From Heracleum sosnowskyi (taxonomy: Eukaryota > Streptophyta > Magnoliopsida > Apiales > Apiaceae): a stretch of 64,000 bases of DNA. A program made the position numbers and the translations under genes. Shown here piece by piece: positions 46,238 through 57,779 of this stretch (positions within the stretch are counted from its first letter, which is position 1; every line of letters starts with the position of its first letter). The DNA lies in assembly GCA_030848705.1 (NCBI GenBank), contig CM061245.1:64816006-64880005 (forward strand), in the 5' to 3' direction. Below the pieces are notes generated by a model, which saw nothing but the letters and a program-made list of their open reading frames with translations, was not told the DNA's origin and did not search any database.

Positions 46238-48404
46238 AGTTAAAAAGGAAGGATTTGATTTAAAAACTTTGAGTTTGGGAGTGTGATTTTCAAAATGTAT
46301 TCATAGGTGTGTGTATTTTCAAAATAAATAGGTGTGTGTAGTTTCAAAATGTATTCATAGGTGTGTGTATTTTCAAAATAAATAGGTGTGTGTATTTTCA
46401 AAATGAGTAGGTGGGTGTATTTTCAAAGAGTGTTCATAAGTATGTATTTTCAAAATATATGGTGTATATGAAGGGATGAGTGACCAAAAGAGTGATTTTA
46501 AAAGTGTGCGTAAGGTTTAAAAATGTAAACTTGGGTAATGTGTGTTTTCGCAAAGGTTGTGTAACTTGAGTTAGTGTATGTGTATGTGTGCGTAGTCTTT
46601 TAAAATGTTTTCACCATTGTGTCCTTGTGTGTGTGTACTTGTTCGTGTGTGTGGTTAGATGTTAGTATAGTGAGAGAGTGAGAAAAAGGAGAAAGGCCGA
46701 GAGGCCGAGGAGGAGAGAAAAGAAAGAAAAGAGGGAGAGGCCGAGAGGCCGAGAGGCCGAGAAGAAGAAGGGAAGAAGGGAGGGAGGTGTTGATGGTGGT
46801 ATTGTGATGTCATAATTTTATTTATCTTAAGTGGTATACATGGTCCCTTCTATGCTAATTGTTTAGTTGAACTTTAATTGAGATAGGTTGTCGTTAATGG
46901 AATAAGTATGTGGTATAATTCTTGAGGTACGTATACATGGCTTATATGATTAAGTGTTAAGGATGTCATGTGATGTTAAGTGACTACATGATTGAATATT
47001 AATTAAGTCATTAAAGTATTATGTGCTTCTTACGTGATTACTTGGTTATATATATAAGAATATATGATTGTATAACGATGGGGTAGAAGTACTTAGAGAT
47101 ACGTAAACAAAGCTGAGGTACTAAGGAATAGAGACTAAGACAGTATTATATTCTTGTATAGGTTCCAGTAGAAGGCTAGGCAAAGAGCCAGTGGAAGTGA
47201 AGTTGGAACCCTGAGATTCAGATATTGAGATATTGTCTACTTAAGGCAAGTATACGTTAAACTCTTACTTGTCCTTTATTTATCATTATGCAATCGATTC
47301 CCATACCATGTTACGGTGTTCTTTTTCACCGTACTCTATATAAAACCTACCATTGTTCCTTTACCTTTGCTTTGTTCATATAAGCCCTTTTCCTTGACTT
47401 ATATTTTGTTGACCTTTGTTAACCTTTGAATATCCGGAGCATATTTATCCCTTTGCTCACTTACTTACCATGCCTTTCCATTGTTCATTCTTTAAGCCCT
47501 TGCAATAAAATCTTGAAATAACTTATGCCCTGAAATGAATATCGGAAATGTTAAAAGCCTCTTGATCATTTAAACCTTTTGTTTGAATTACCCATGAATG
47601 GAACAACTTTGGCCGTGGCGGCGGTCCTGGTTACTTATGTATGTATTTTAAGGCCAATGTGTGCCTATGGATCCTGAATGTTAGGACCTTGTGAAAACAT
47701 GGTCTGGATTTTTATGTGGCTGATCACCCATATAGCTTGTACCGTCTTACCGGAAGTTCCAATTCCATTTCTTAAATCTTTTCCTTTGAATAGAGATGCA
47801 TATCCTGAAACTATTGATTACCATTTGATTACCAGTGAATTACCGTTTGATACCAGTTAATTACCATTTGATTACCAGTTAATTACCATTTGATTACCAG
47901 TTGATTACCGTTTGATTACCAGTTGATTACCATTTAATCACCATTTGATTACTAATGGATTTCTAGTACATATGTTGTTGATTATACTTGCTGAGCATTA
48001 TTTGGCTCATTTTCTTGTTTTTACCTTAACCTTTCAGTGAAATCAGAAGATGGTCCGTACATTCCGCACTGCTAGGAAGTCTTTTGCTAGAGAGTATGCT
48101 GCTAGGAGCGGCCCGTGGTTTGGGTTCCCGACCCATGCACAGGTTCTAGATACTTAAGTACTTTTGGTTTCCTAATAGACCTAAGACATTTGGTTTAAGT
48201 TGTAATATTTAAATCGTTTAGACTTGTAACACTTAATTAGTAACTCATTTAAATGTTGGAACTTAGATATGTTGTTTCATACTTCGACCTGGTAGCGATC
48301 TTGGTTTGGGGTATGGTTTCCATTTATTAGATGCATGCCTAGGCTGTATGTTATATTATGTTATATTATGTAAATGTTCGTGACACTGGTTTGGGGGTGT
48401 CACA
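44709..48404 (+). repeat. 3' LTR of the intact Tekay element, 3.70 kb
   Basis: It repeats 35198-38969 almost exactly. The 76 bp shorter length comes from one fewer 54 bp unit, one fewer cttcttcttcttttc-like unit near 45420, and an 8 bp difference near 47745. A TATA box is at 45361-45371, and the (GA)n run at 46171-46234. Confidence 0.95.
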
Positions 48405-48865
48405 CCAACGTATATACACACATATCTATTTAGATATCTCATACTGTTCAAAATACTGTAAAATATCAGTAATGAACACCTTTTCATAAAAGAAGCAAGA
48501 ATGAGCACTATGGCTCGATAATAAGATATAGAAGCATAATCATATATGTAAGCTAATATCATAAAGGAAAACCTTTAAAACTTCATTCGTATATAGAATG
48601 ATATATTTATTTTTCTTTTCGTCAAAACATGCCTTACAGTACAACTACTGTATGAGGAACATCATTACTCATCACTGCCACATTATCCGCAACTCAGCGC
48701 CTAGGCTTTTGTTACAATGTGCAGCACAACTCCAATTGGAGGGAAGAAGGGGATATACTGGAACCACCACGATACACGATGATCAGTCGTTGTATCGTAC
48801 TCACGCTTTTCTACTAGTAGATGGACGACATCTTAACACGATTATCACCCTAGCCGCATACGGGC

Positions 48866-49029
48866 TTATTATGCTACCTGGCACCTGTTTCATTGCCGAG
48901 CATATGGTCATACTACCTGGCACCTATTTCATTGCTGAGTATGACCTCATACTACCTGACACCTGTTTCATTGTCGAGTATGACCTCATACTACCTGACA
49001 CCTGTTTCATTGTCGAGTATGAGTTGTTT
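48866..49029. repeat. 39 bp tandem repeat, about four copies
   Basis: Units resemble catactacctgacacctgtt followed by tcattgtcgagtatgacct. The first two copies are diverged; the last two are nearly identical. It lies in the old minus-strand Tekay-type LTR and creates a spurious repetitive open frame. Confidence 0.85.
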
Positions 49030-49534
49030 ACAGTCCCTTGATGAATCCTATCCTTATATCTGGAACCGATTTTAAATCGTTGTTCCCCGAGCGTAGACTA
49101 GCTCGTTGATAGGTATGAAATTATTACCATACTTACTTCTGGAAATGTCGAGGAAGTAATAATACAATGTGGGTTGACTATTGTCAACTGACCTCGATCC
49201 TCGAGTAAATCATTTCGCCATCACGACCTGGGAGTTTTAGTAAAATAGCTTTAGCTCTGATAAATCAGAACTCGAAAACATATTCACTTTTAATGAAAGA
49301 GGTAAGTGAAATCATATGTTCACTTCCCAGAATGGATTCCCAATTTTTGATAAGTCCAAAACCTTAATCTTCATTCGGGATAAATAATTTAAAAGTAGTT
49401 GGGAACCCCTACTATAGTCACATAAATCTCTTTTGAGATCAGAAAATATTTTAATTAACTATTGGAACCTTACATAATATTTAAATAAGCTTCTATGATT
49501 TTTAAATCATTTTTGGAATATTTAATAAATATTC

Positions 49535-49790
49535 AAATAATAAATATTGAATTATTATTCAATATAAATCCACTTAAGTGAATATTCAAAATATTATTCA
49601 CTTAATTAAATAATTATTCAACTAATAAATATTGAATTATCACTCAATAAGATTCTTCTTAAGTGAATATTCAAAATAATATTCACTTAATTAAATAATA
49701 TTTAAATAATAAATATTGAATTATTATTCAATAAAATTCCACTTAAGTGAATATTCAAAATAATATTCACTTAATTAAATAAATATCCAA
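49535..49790. repeat. About 90 bp AT-rich tandem repeat, three copies
   Basis: Units contain taaatattgaattattattc, cttaagtgaatattcaaaa and attcacttaattaaataa, with small variation. The phrase ttaagtgaatattc ... attcacttaa is itself an inverted pair. It lies in the same LTR. Confidence 0.7.
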
Positions 49791-50129
49791 ATAATATTTA
49801 TAATAATATTATTTAAATATCTCACATTAAATATCCAATAATATATATATATATTGGAATATTTAATCAACATTTTAAAAAAACATAACTGTCCCTGGAA
49901 CCCTCCAGCTTCTGACAGTATAATCTAGACCAAAATACTAATTTGACCCCCGGTCTAAGTGTTAAAATCCACGTACGAGTGCTCTGCCCTTAGAGCCTCT
50001 ATAACACCTCGGTTTATATCTAATATTTACAGAGCATATAAACCCTTATATAACACAAAGCTTTTTACCAAGCATAATCAGTTATAACTCCTTTCATAGT
50101 ATTAAAGCAGAATATATCACAAACACAAC

Positions 50130-50336
50130 ATCACTTATATGATGTAGGGTTTGAAAACTTGCATTTATCATATGCATATATTATATCTCAACATTTTTAA
50201 TACCATTACATCTATATACGATGTAAGGTTTGAAAGCATGCATCTATCATATGCATATATTATATCTCAACATTTTTAATACCATTACATCTATATACGA
50301 TGTAAGGTTTGAAAGCATGCATCTATCATATGCATA
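50130..50336. repeat. 79 bp tandem repeat, about 2.5 copies
   Basis: Units start acgatgtaaggtttgaaagc and include catatgcatatattatatc and ataccattacatctat. The second and third copies are almost identical. It lies in the same LTR. Confidence 0.8.
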
Positions 50337-51465
50337 TGCATCATCAGTATAATGAAATCTGAAATACAACATGGGATTAGAAAACTTGCCTTGGGTCCTT
50401 GGTTGTTAGGGGTTCGAGGATTTGTCGGGAAATCTATAAACAAAGAAATATTTGATCAGTTCCCTAGCTTAATCATTTAAAGTGCATTTAACTTAAGCAC
50501 TAACGTTCTATTAACGAACATCAAATGTCCCGCTCTTGGTCACTTATAACCTCATGACATTCCTTAAACTCTTAAGTCAAAAGTTTGGTCGATAATCCAT
50601 TCACAAAACCCAAGTACTTTACCATTACTAAACTTATCGTTTTAACCATCCCCTTAAGGGTATTTCACTCGCGCAACCTTTGTTCCCGTATTTTTATAAA
50701 ATCACAAACTTATCTTTTTAACACGAAACATTCTAGGTTTCTTTCCTAATAATCCATGCTAGTATCCATTTTAATATCTCGACCCAATTCCATTTTTAAA
50801 GGTCCTGATCACAATCTCAAAGTTGATGTAATGAACTACTTAGTTATTCGAAACTGCTTTCACTAAAACAGACGTTTCTCCTAAACCGTAAATCGAAACG
50901 ATACGATTCTTTCGTTAAAACAAACTAAAAAACAGAGTCTACATGATCATGGTCATAAATCCGTATGGTTATGCCTTTAAGGTATTCGTAATCTCTGTCC
51001 AAACTTCCTAAGTGAAATCCGACATGGTAACGACGCTTAAACGTGATTCCCGTGTTTAAAACACTCTAATCAATCCACCAATCCATAACCATGCACTCAC
51101 AACCCAAGGATTTCATTTATATCATCTTATTACTGTCGAAACATTCTCATAACACTAATCACTAGTTCAACCATCAATCAATCCACTAAACATCATGATT
51201 ATCATGCAAATCATCTCTAATTCATGCTATCACTAACCATTCTTAACATAATCACTAATAAACAAAGTATATCATAAGGGTGAGAGGTTTTATACCGTCC
51301 TTGGTACTTAGTATAGCCTAGAAATCGGTAGTATGCCTTTCCTTGCTCCTTGATTATCCTTAATCAACCTTAATCTTCAAGAACAATCAAGAAAATCATA
51401 AGTTACTATTCTAAAACACTATTCATTCTCATCTTTGATTCAACTTTTGAACATGATATCAACCA

Positions 51466-52840
51466 TGTTAGGTCCTGATATGTTTGTAGAAGGGGGGTTG
51501 AATACAAACAGTACCGTTTAATCGAATTTGTATTGATGGTAGATTTAACAATTACAATAACAAATTATCTACGGAATAAAATGAAACAAGATTAAAGTTA
51601 AATAAAACTCTATTGAACTTGAAGGGTGTTACAATTCTGTGTACAGATTACAGAGTTCTTGTTAAAACAAATCTAGAATAAATTCGACATGAATTTATCT
51701 ATATTTGTAATAAAAGGATCGAATACTAAAAAGTAGTTCGATAGAAATTCTAGGGATTATGACCCGCTAGATTGTCAAAGCAGTACGAGTAATTGAATTC
51801 TAGTTGATTGAATGTAACTTTACTTGTTAGAATTTATTACAAGAAATTAATGAATCTTTGCAGTTGACTCGAAGTAAATGGCAGAAGAGATGAAGATGTA
51901 ATGTTTTTGTTTGCTTCTGTCCAATTCTGTTTGTGTGTTTTTCAATTGATCAAATACAAAGTATTTAAACAAGTGACAGGAAAACACATGCACGCGCCAA
52001 GACAATTCATTTCTGTTTATACTTGGTAGTACTGACCAATAAAGCTGGTAGTAATATCAACTTGTATTGGTAGTACAATCGGTAGTACTAACACTGATAG
52101 TACTACTAGTACAAATCAGATAGTACTACTAGTATAAATAGAATTAGGATTAAAACAGTTTTAATAAATTCTTCTTTTAATTGATTTAACAAATGAATTA
52201 ATTCATTTAGAATTAATTCACTGATTAAATAAATTAAATAAATGACTCAAATAATTTCATAAATAAATTAATTCTAGAGAATTAATTTATACATTAAATT
52301 ACTTAAGATCTAGATTGATTAATTTAATATATGAATTAATTCTGAAAGAATTAATTCATAGATTAAATTAATTATATTAAAGAATAATATCAAAAGAGAA
52401 TTAAACTAATTCTTAGAACCACTAAAATTGATGAAGAACTTCCGCTGGCTGACGTTGACACTCCATGTACTGTCTGGTTCATGAGCGACTAACTTTAATA
52501 GTTGTTCTTCATACTTGAATTTAAGCTGTGATTCTTTTATCCTTCTATTTAAACAAAGGACTGTAACCTGTACTTTTTCCCGTCACACTTCTGAAATCTC
52601 TGTCACTTTTAAATAGTTCCACTTCCTTGAATACTTCACTGAGGCTTGATCCATAAATTGAACTTCTTTCAATGTAGACTTACTTCAAGACTGTAGATGA
52701 CTTTAATCTTCATTCTCTTGATAGATATAATCTTCTGAGATTCCTGTGACATTTGATTTTTATTATTTACTTTTTACATCTTAATTAAAGTTGAGTAGAA
52801 TCCTCGGTGTTTACAAATAGGCCTAGACATATGCCTTTCA
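51466..52840 (-). repeat. 3' LTR of the minus-strand SIRE-type Copia, 1,375 bp
   Basis: On the minus strand it begins TGAAAGGCATATGTCTAGG and ends ggacctaaca. It matches the solo LTR at 55704-57033 at both ends and over much of its length, in opposite orientation, but not in the central motif array. A TATA-like region is the complement of about 51956-51972. Confidence 0.9.
52024..52138 (-). repeat. GGTAGTAC-type motif array in LTR U3
   Basis: About eight copies of ggtagtac, gatagtac or the palindromic tagtacta occur within 115 bp (plus-strand reading), placed 60-180 bp upstream of the TATA-like region in LTR orientation. At the same place, the sister LTR at 55704-57033 carries an unrelated motif. 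Confidence 0.7.
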
Positions 52841-53103
52841 ATCTCCCCCTATTTGTTTGTTAGACAATAACAACCAAATACCTCTAGAGGAACTCAACTA
52901 AAACAAGAAAAGATATGACTTTTAAGAGCCAAGCAAATAATAAAAAGTTCTGGATTAAATATAACAATTTCCAGATTCAAACAATAAAGATAAATACAAG
53001 ATAGATGTTCCTCTAGACTGAACATATGAATACATTTTCCTATCTTGATTTACCTAGCTCTAAACATTTAACATTTACAAATGAGCTAAACTACATCATG
53101 CCT
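52841..53103 (-). other. Polypurine tract and 3' untranslated region of the minus-strand Copia
   Basis: The complement of 52841-52854 is aaatagggggagat, the purine tract next to the LTR. The rest is noncoding sequence up to the accessory ORF stop. Confidence 0.8.
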
Positions 53104-54359
53104 TTAGTCTCTAATTTCACCTTCTTCAGCTTCTTGCAAGGTGACTAGAAGATCTTTGTCAAGGATACGATCACTTTCTGAAACCACACCACTTGGCATT
53201 ACTGGTTGAGTGGTGATCTTCTTCAATTTGTTCTGCATCTGAGCATACCTTGGAACTTTCTCCATGCAGTAGTCTGAAATCATATCAGCAACTTCAGACT
53301 TCTCTACAGTAGTAAACCCAGAAGTTCTCAGAAGATTCTCCAACTTCACCAGTTGCATAGCAGTCTGTAGCTTCAAAGAATCAGGATCCAGCCTTACCGT
53401 CTCCAAAGTTGTACCTCTATAGATTTTGACTTCATACGGGAAGTGTACAACTTGAAGGCTGGCCTTCATTGCAGAGTCTCTCAGTCTGTCATATAGAAGC
53501 TCGTTCAAGAAAGAAGATCTCTTTACCTTACTCATAAGAATCCACAATTCAGAGAGAGATCTTCTTTGGAGTAGTTCAAGAGAGACGGTGAATGACCCTT
53601 CAAGAGCACTTGAGACATAAATGTACAATTCTTGCCACACTTTATCAAATGCAGACGTAATCCTTAGAATATCTTCCTTCAATGCCTTCATGTAAAATGA
53701 ATTGTCTGGATTAACCGTTTTGATCTTCTCAAGCAACTTCAGAAAAGTAGCATCATTGTTAGTGCTTCTCTGAGGGATATCAAACATTTCCCTTGATCTA
53801 TCCCACTTGCTTCCTTGCTTCATCCTAACATCCAATCTCCTCTCCTTGACATGAATACTATGAAGACGTTGTTTGTCTTCATGTTTAGCCTTTTGAATTT
53901 TCAGCTTCTGAGATATGATGTCGGAGACCTTGACATTCTCATCTTCCTTTCTCTTTAACTCTGCATGTTGCTTCTTCAACTCCTTTTGGAACAGAGGGTC
54001 AGGTTTATATAGATCAGCTTCTTCTTCCCAATCCTCAAAGTTAGCCACTTCTTCAACCTCCTCCTCACCCATAGGTTCTTCAGGGATAGTCTTCTCCAGA
54101 TCACCAGACATATCAAATTGAAAATCATCATGTTCACCATGGTAGTAGTAGGCATCATCAAAAGCAGACTCCTCCATTGATTGTTTACCCTTCCCCTTAT
54201 CCTTTCCAGAAGCTCCTCCAGCTTCTTTATTTCCTCCTTCTTTCTCCTTCTCCCCCTTATTTGAGGAATCCTCTACAGTTTGAGCTTTGGAAGCCCTAGG
54301 ATTCACCTCAGTTGTTCTCCTTATCTCTCCTCTTTCTCTTCTATCTCCTCCTTCATCAG

Positions 54360-54393
<34 letters not shown>

Positions 54394-55116
54394 TCCCTCA
54401 AAGAATGTTCTTTGCTCTTCAGTAGGCTGATGTGAATTCCTTATCATGTAGTACAGATGCTTCATCCCTTCGTTCAGATGCTCCATTCCACCTTCAATTA
54501 TAGAGAATCTTTGATCATTAAACCACTGATTTTCATCAACAGTTTGCTGAATAAAATCCACTTGAGCAGTAATGGCAGCAAACTGATCAACATTTGACAT
54601 TGTAAGATCAGAGACGTCCGAAGCCAAAAGTACTTGAGATTGCTGAACAACATTGATCTTTGGTAGGAGAGAAGTCTTCAAATCTTCAATATCATCTTTA
54701 ATCATACCCAGCTGATTTGTTACAGAGGTGGAAGAAGAAGACCGTTCAACCACTTGTGCTTTAAGAATGTCCTTCTCAACCTGGGTTTCTTGCAGTTGTT
54801 TCTGTAGAGCAGCTATTTGAGCTAACAAAGAAGCAATGTTTGTGTCAGTGTGTGCACTCACTTCAATTTCTCTCACTGGTGTTTCACTCAACTCACGTGC
54901 TTGTGTATCACTCTCTGTTTGATATTGATCTCTAATCACTAGCTGTCTATCCAAATTCTCAGATGATGTACATGCAATAGAAATCACCCTAGCCCCTTCA
55001 AGAGAGGTCAGTGGTGGTGCAATGGGAGTTCGCAATTCCCGATCCCTGGTTGAGTCTTTCAAAATATTTGACATTGTATACTGAATTGCTTCAGAGACAG
55101 ACTCACCTGGTTGCAA
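53104..55116 (-). CDS. Copia accessory (env-like) ORF, uninterrupted, N-terminus missing
   Basis: The frame is open for 670 codons with no stop. It starts at a TTG, and an in-frame stop lies only five codons upstream; the true N-terminus was probably cut off at the truncation near 55130. Features in order: TPIAPPLTSL near the start; long coiled-coil-like segments; a run of Asp encoded by a (ATC)n microsatellite (54359-54394); a Lys/Glu/Gly-rich region; a helical basic region; and an acidic C-terminus EEGEIRD. Several segments match the accessory ORF at 29100-31263 (for example LNELLYDRLRD against LNELLREHVKE), so both belong to one protein family. No membrane segment is evident. Function unknown. 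Confidence 0.75.
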
Positions 55117-55157
55117 GTGAAAAATCCCTTAGGGGAGCCAGAGATTGAAAGACGTGT
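55117..55157. other. Junction between the two Copia fragments
   Basis: This short sequence, between the truncated accessory ORF and the probable LTR start TGTCCTAAATCC, belongs clearly to neither side. It may be the point of a deletion or rearrangement. I see nothing else in it. Confidence 0.4.
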
Positions 55158-55703
55158 GTCCTAAATCCAATCATGGATGATGAGTTAGGAGATACTTTGT
55201 TCAATCTGATTCAAGTTTGGTAATATGTTTTATAACGGGCTTTATCTATTTAAAGTGTTTAAATTAGATGATCCATAGTTTAGAGTAAAGCTTTAATGGA
55301 TTATGATGAGATCATTATAATGAGACCTTAAAGATGATAACTCTAAACTTAAATAGTTCCTGGTCGTAGGATAATTAATTGGTAGTTAATTAATCCGCAA
55401 AGATCGGTACATACTATGCTTGCTTCACTATGAAGGATGTCTGTTCTCATAGGCATTTGTGTGGTGACACTATCTATAGCTAGTATGTAGGTGCTTATTA
55501 GGAATAAGTTCACTGAACATGACTCGATCAGTTGAACAACTAATGGAGTTCACTCATGTGTCAGTAGTTGTTCATATAGTGATGGTTGTACAAGTGTCCT
55601 TTGACTTGAGATCATCATAGTCATCTTGTGTACATTGAACTATACTTTGCTTTAGCTCTTAGTCTCGAGGGACAATAATTAGTGCTCTTCTGGGTATAGG
55701 AAT

Positions 55704-57033
55704 TGAAAGGCATATGTCTAGGCCTATTTGTAAACACCGAGGATTCTACTCAACTTTAATTAAGATCTAATAAGTAAATAATAAAAATCAAATGTCACAG
55801 GAATCTCAGAAGGTTATATCTGTCAAAGAATGAAGATTAAAGTCATCTACAGACTTGAAGTGATTCTACATTGAAAGAAGCTCAATTTATTGATCAAGCC
55901 TCAATGAAGTATTCAAGCTCAATGGATTTATTAAAGTGACGGAGATTTCAAGTGGTGACAGAAAAAGATACTGGTTACGGAGTTCTTGAATGAGAAGGAA
56001 ATGAATCACTGCTTAAAGTCAAATGGATAAAGAACAAACATTGTCGTTAGTCACTCATGAACCAGACAGTGCATCGAGTGTCAACGTACTATTGTGTTTG
56101 TTATTTATCTAAGTTTTAAGTGATTCTGGAATTGTTTGAGAAGTCAACTAATTCTATTTATTCTCTTATAAATAATTAATATTATTAAGTATATTATTTA
56201 TTAATTTAATTCTGTAAAGAATTAATTTAATACATAATTTATTTAGTTAATTATTTAAATTAGAATAAATTTGAACTAGGAAGACTTAGGTTTGAACTAG
56301 GAAGACTTAGTTTATTAAACTAGGAAGACTCACAAGTGAGTCTTCCCGATTGTCTTCCTAGGCCAATCCATTGTCTTCCCGATTGTCTTCTTAATACAAT
56401 CACTGTCTTCCCGAGAGTCTTCCAAGGCTAATTTGATTGTTTTCATGATAGTCTTCCTAGTGCAAATTGTGTTATGTTTAAATGATTTGCACGTGGGTTT
56501 TGATTAAAAAGAAATGGTCATGTGTTCAGTATAAAGACAAGGCAACAGAAGACATTACTTTATCATTCCATTACCAAAAAAAGACACAGAAGATCAAAAC
56601 ATCACATTCCTTCACAGTCTTTACTCCTCAACTGTCCGAGCATTCATTTTCTACCAGTGAACTTATTTCTTGTTTGTTTGTAACATTTAATCCTTGAGAA
56701 TCAATTCACTTGTACTGCTTTGACTTTTTAGCGGATCATAATCCCTAGATTTTATATCGAACTACTTTTTAGTATTCGATCCTTTTTTATTACAAAAATA
56801 GATAAATTCATGTCGAATTTATTCTAGATTTGTTTTATCAAGTTGTTTGTAATCAGTGATCAAAATTGTAACACCCCTCAAGTTTAATAGAGTTTCTATT
56901 TAACTTGAATATTGTTTCAGTTTTTATTCGGCATTAATTTGTTCTAAATTGTTAAATCTTAAAAGGACAAATTTCGATAAAACGGTATAGTTTGTATTCA
57001 ACCCCCCTTCTACAAACTTATCAGGACCTAACA
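55704..57033 (+). mobile_element. Solo LTR of a SIRE-type Copia, 1,330 bp
   Basis: It runs from TGAAAGGCATATGTC to caggacctaaca, flanked by perfect 5 bp target duplications ggaat (55699-55703 and 57034-57038). It has no internal region. It is the same family as the minus-strand LTR at 51466-52840. A TATA box is at 56528-56537 (agtataaaga). An open frame at 56482-56697 has no motif and is not supported as a gene. Confidence 0.92.
56272..56463. repeat. AGGAAGACT / CTTCCCGATTG motif array in the solo LTR
   Basis: About ten copies of ctaggaagact or tcttcccgattg/tcttcctag occur in about 190 bp, first in one orientation, then the other. The switch point is a perfect 24 bp palindrome at 56323-56346 (arms ggaagactcac and gtgagtcttcc around aa). 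It ends about 65 bp before the TATA box at 56528. Confidence 0.8.
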
Positions 57034-57773
57034 GGAATTTGTGCACGAAGATAGTGAATGATCAATAAAGGATCTGCCCCTTCCAGTGAAGGAAGAGAAT
57101 GTCCTATGTTATTCCATTTATGCTAGTTCAGGAATCTCTGGCCAGAGTGAATGAAATTAGAAAGAAGTTTCGAATTTGCATTAATCGGAACTAGGCATAA
57201 TGAATAGGAAAACATGTGATTAAATTAAATAGGCTTGACACGAGATCCATGCCTTGTATTTAATCGGGACATTGTAGGGAAGAAGGAATTGATTGTACGG
57301 TAACTAGTCACTAAACAGGTTCTTGGTATTCTAAGCAGTGAATTCATATTATCCGGATAGTCGCGATATGTTGAGAAGCATCACTCACGATGTAGAATAA
57401 ATATAATTAATCAGTTAATTATATTTAATGAATTATTAGAATTCGTATAAATAATAAATAAAAAGTTTATTATTATTTATTTCTACTACCGGCTTAATAT
57501 TGAACCTACAGGGTCACACCATAAAATAATATTTTCTTTGATGAAAAGATTTAAATTTTGAGAGAGGAAGAATTATTTTCTAAATAGTTTAGAAAAAGAA
57601 ATAATGATTAAAATAGTTTTAATCATTATTAAAGCATTTTAGAAATGTGGGGTTAATATATATATATATAAAGATATATTATTGAAACCCTAAAAAAAGC
57701 CCTATAAATAGAATGAGATAGTTCATTCTAAGATAATCTTGTTTTTTTGAAAAACCTAGAAAAAGGAGCTAGC

Positions 57774-57779
<6 letters not shown>

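Larger units (their letters stand above)
35198..48404 (+). mobile_element. Intact Tekay chromovirus (Ty3/Gypsy), 13.2 kb
   Basis: LTRs of 3,772 and 3,696 bp flank a tRNA-iMet primer site, a leader with a 183-codon open frame, a 1,524-residue gag-pol polyprotein ending in a chromodomain, and a purine tract. The LTRs differ mainly in repeat copy number and by only a handful of substitutions by eye, several of them clustered near 38269-38510. All coding motifs are intact. The flanks are ccaga (35193-35197) and ccaac (48405-48409), an imperfect target duplication. This is the youngest and only plausibly autonomous element of the window. Confidence 0.95.
34440..51465 (-). mobile_element. Tekay-type LTR, minus strand, split by the intact Tekay element; right end lost
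   Basis: The left end TGTAACACCCCCGG at 34440 is the mirror of a Tekay-type LTR end (minus strand ...GGGGGTGTTACA). The LTR covers 34440-35197 and continues at 48405-51465, about 3.8 kb in total. The sequence near 51281-51465 resembles the transcribed part of such LTRs. No clear minus-strand TGTA start was found before the Copia at 51466, so the right end is probably truncated. The left flank gcatc (34435-34439) has no visible partner. Open frames inside, including one at 48598-49041, are only translations of tandem repeats. Confidence 0.65.
51466..55130 (-). mobile_element. 3' half of a SIRE-type Copia, minus strand, truncated
   Basis: On the minus strand the order is accessory ORF (55116 to 53104), untranslated region, purine tract and 3' LTR (52840 to 51466). 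The gag-pol half is missing and the N-terminal part of the accessory ORF is lost; sequence changes to another Copia at about 55130-55158. The left flank of the LTR is aacca (51461-51465). The element probably inserted in the old Tekay-type LTR and was then cut by a deletion or rearrangement. Confidence 0.8.

Noticed and set aside
48598..49041. 147-codon frame with repeated residues
   Set aside because: Its second half is translation of the 39 bp tandem repeat in a decayed LTR; no domain recognised.
48866..50336. Possible CRISPR-like array
   Set aside because: Repeats are direct tandem units without unique spacers, in a plant LTR; no cas genes.
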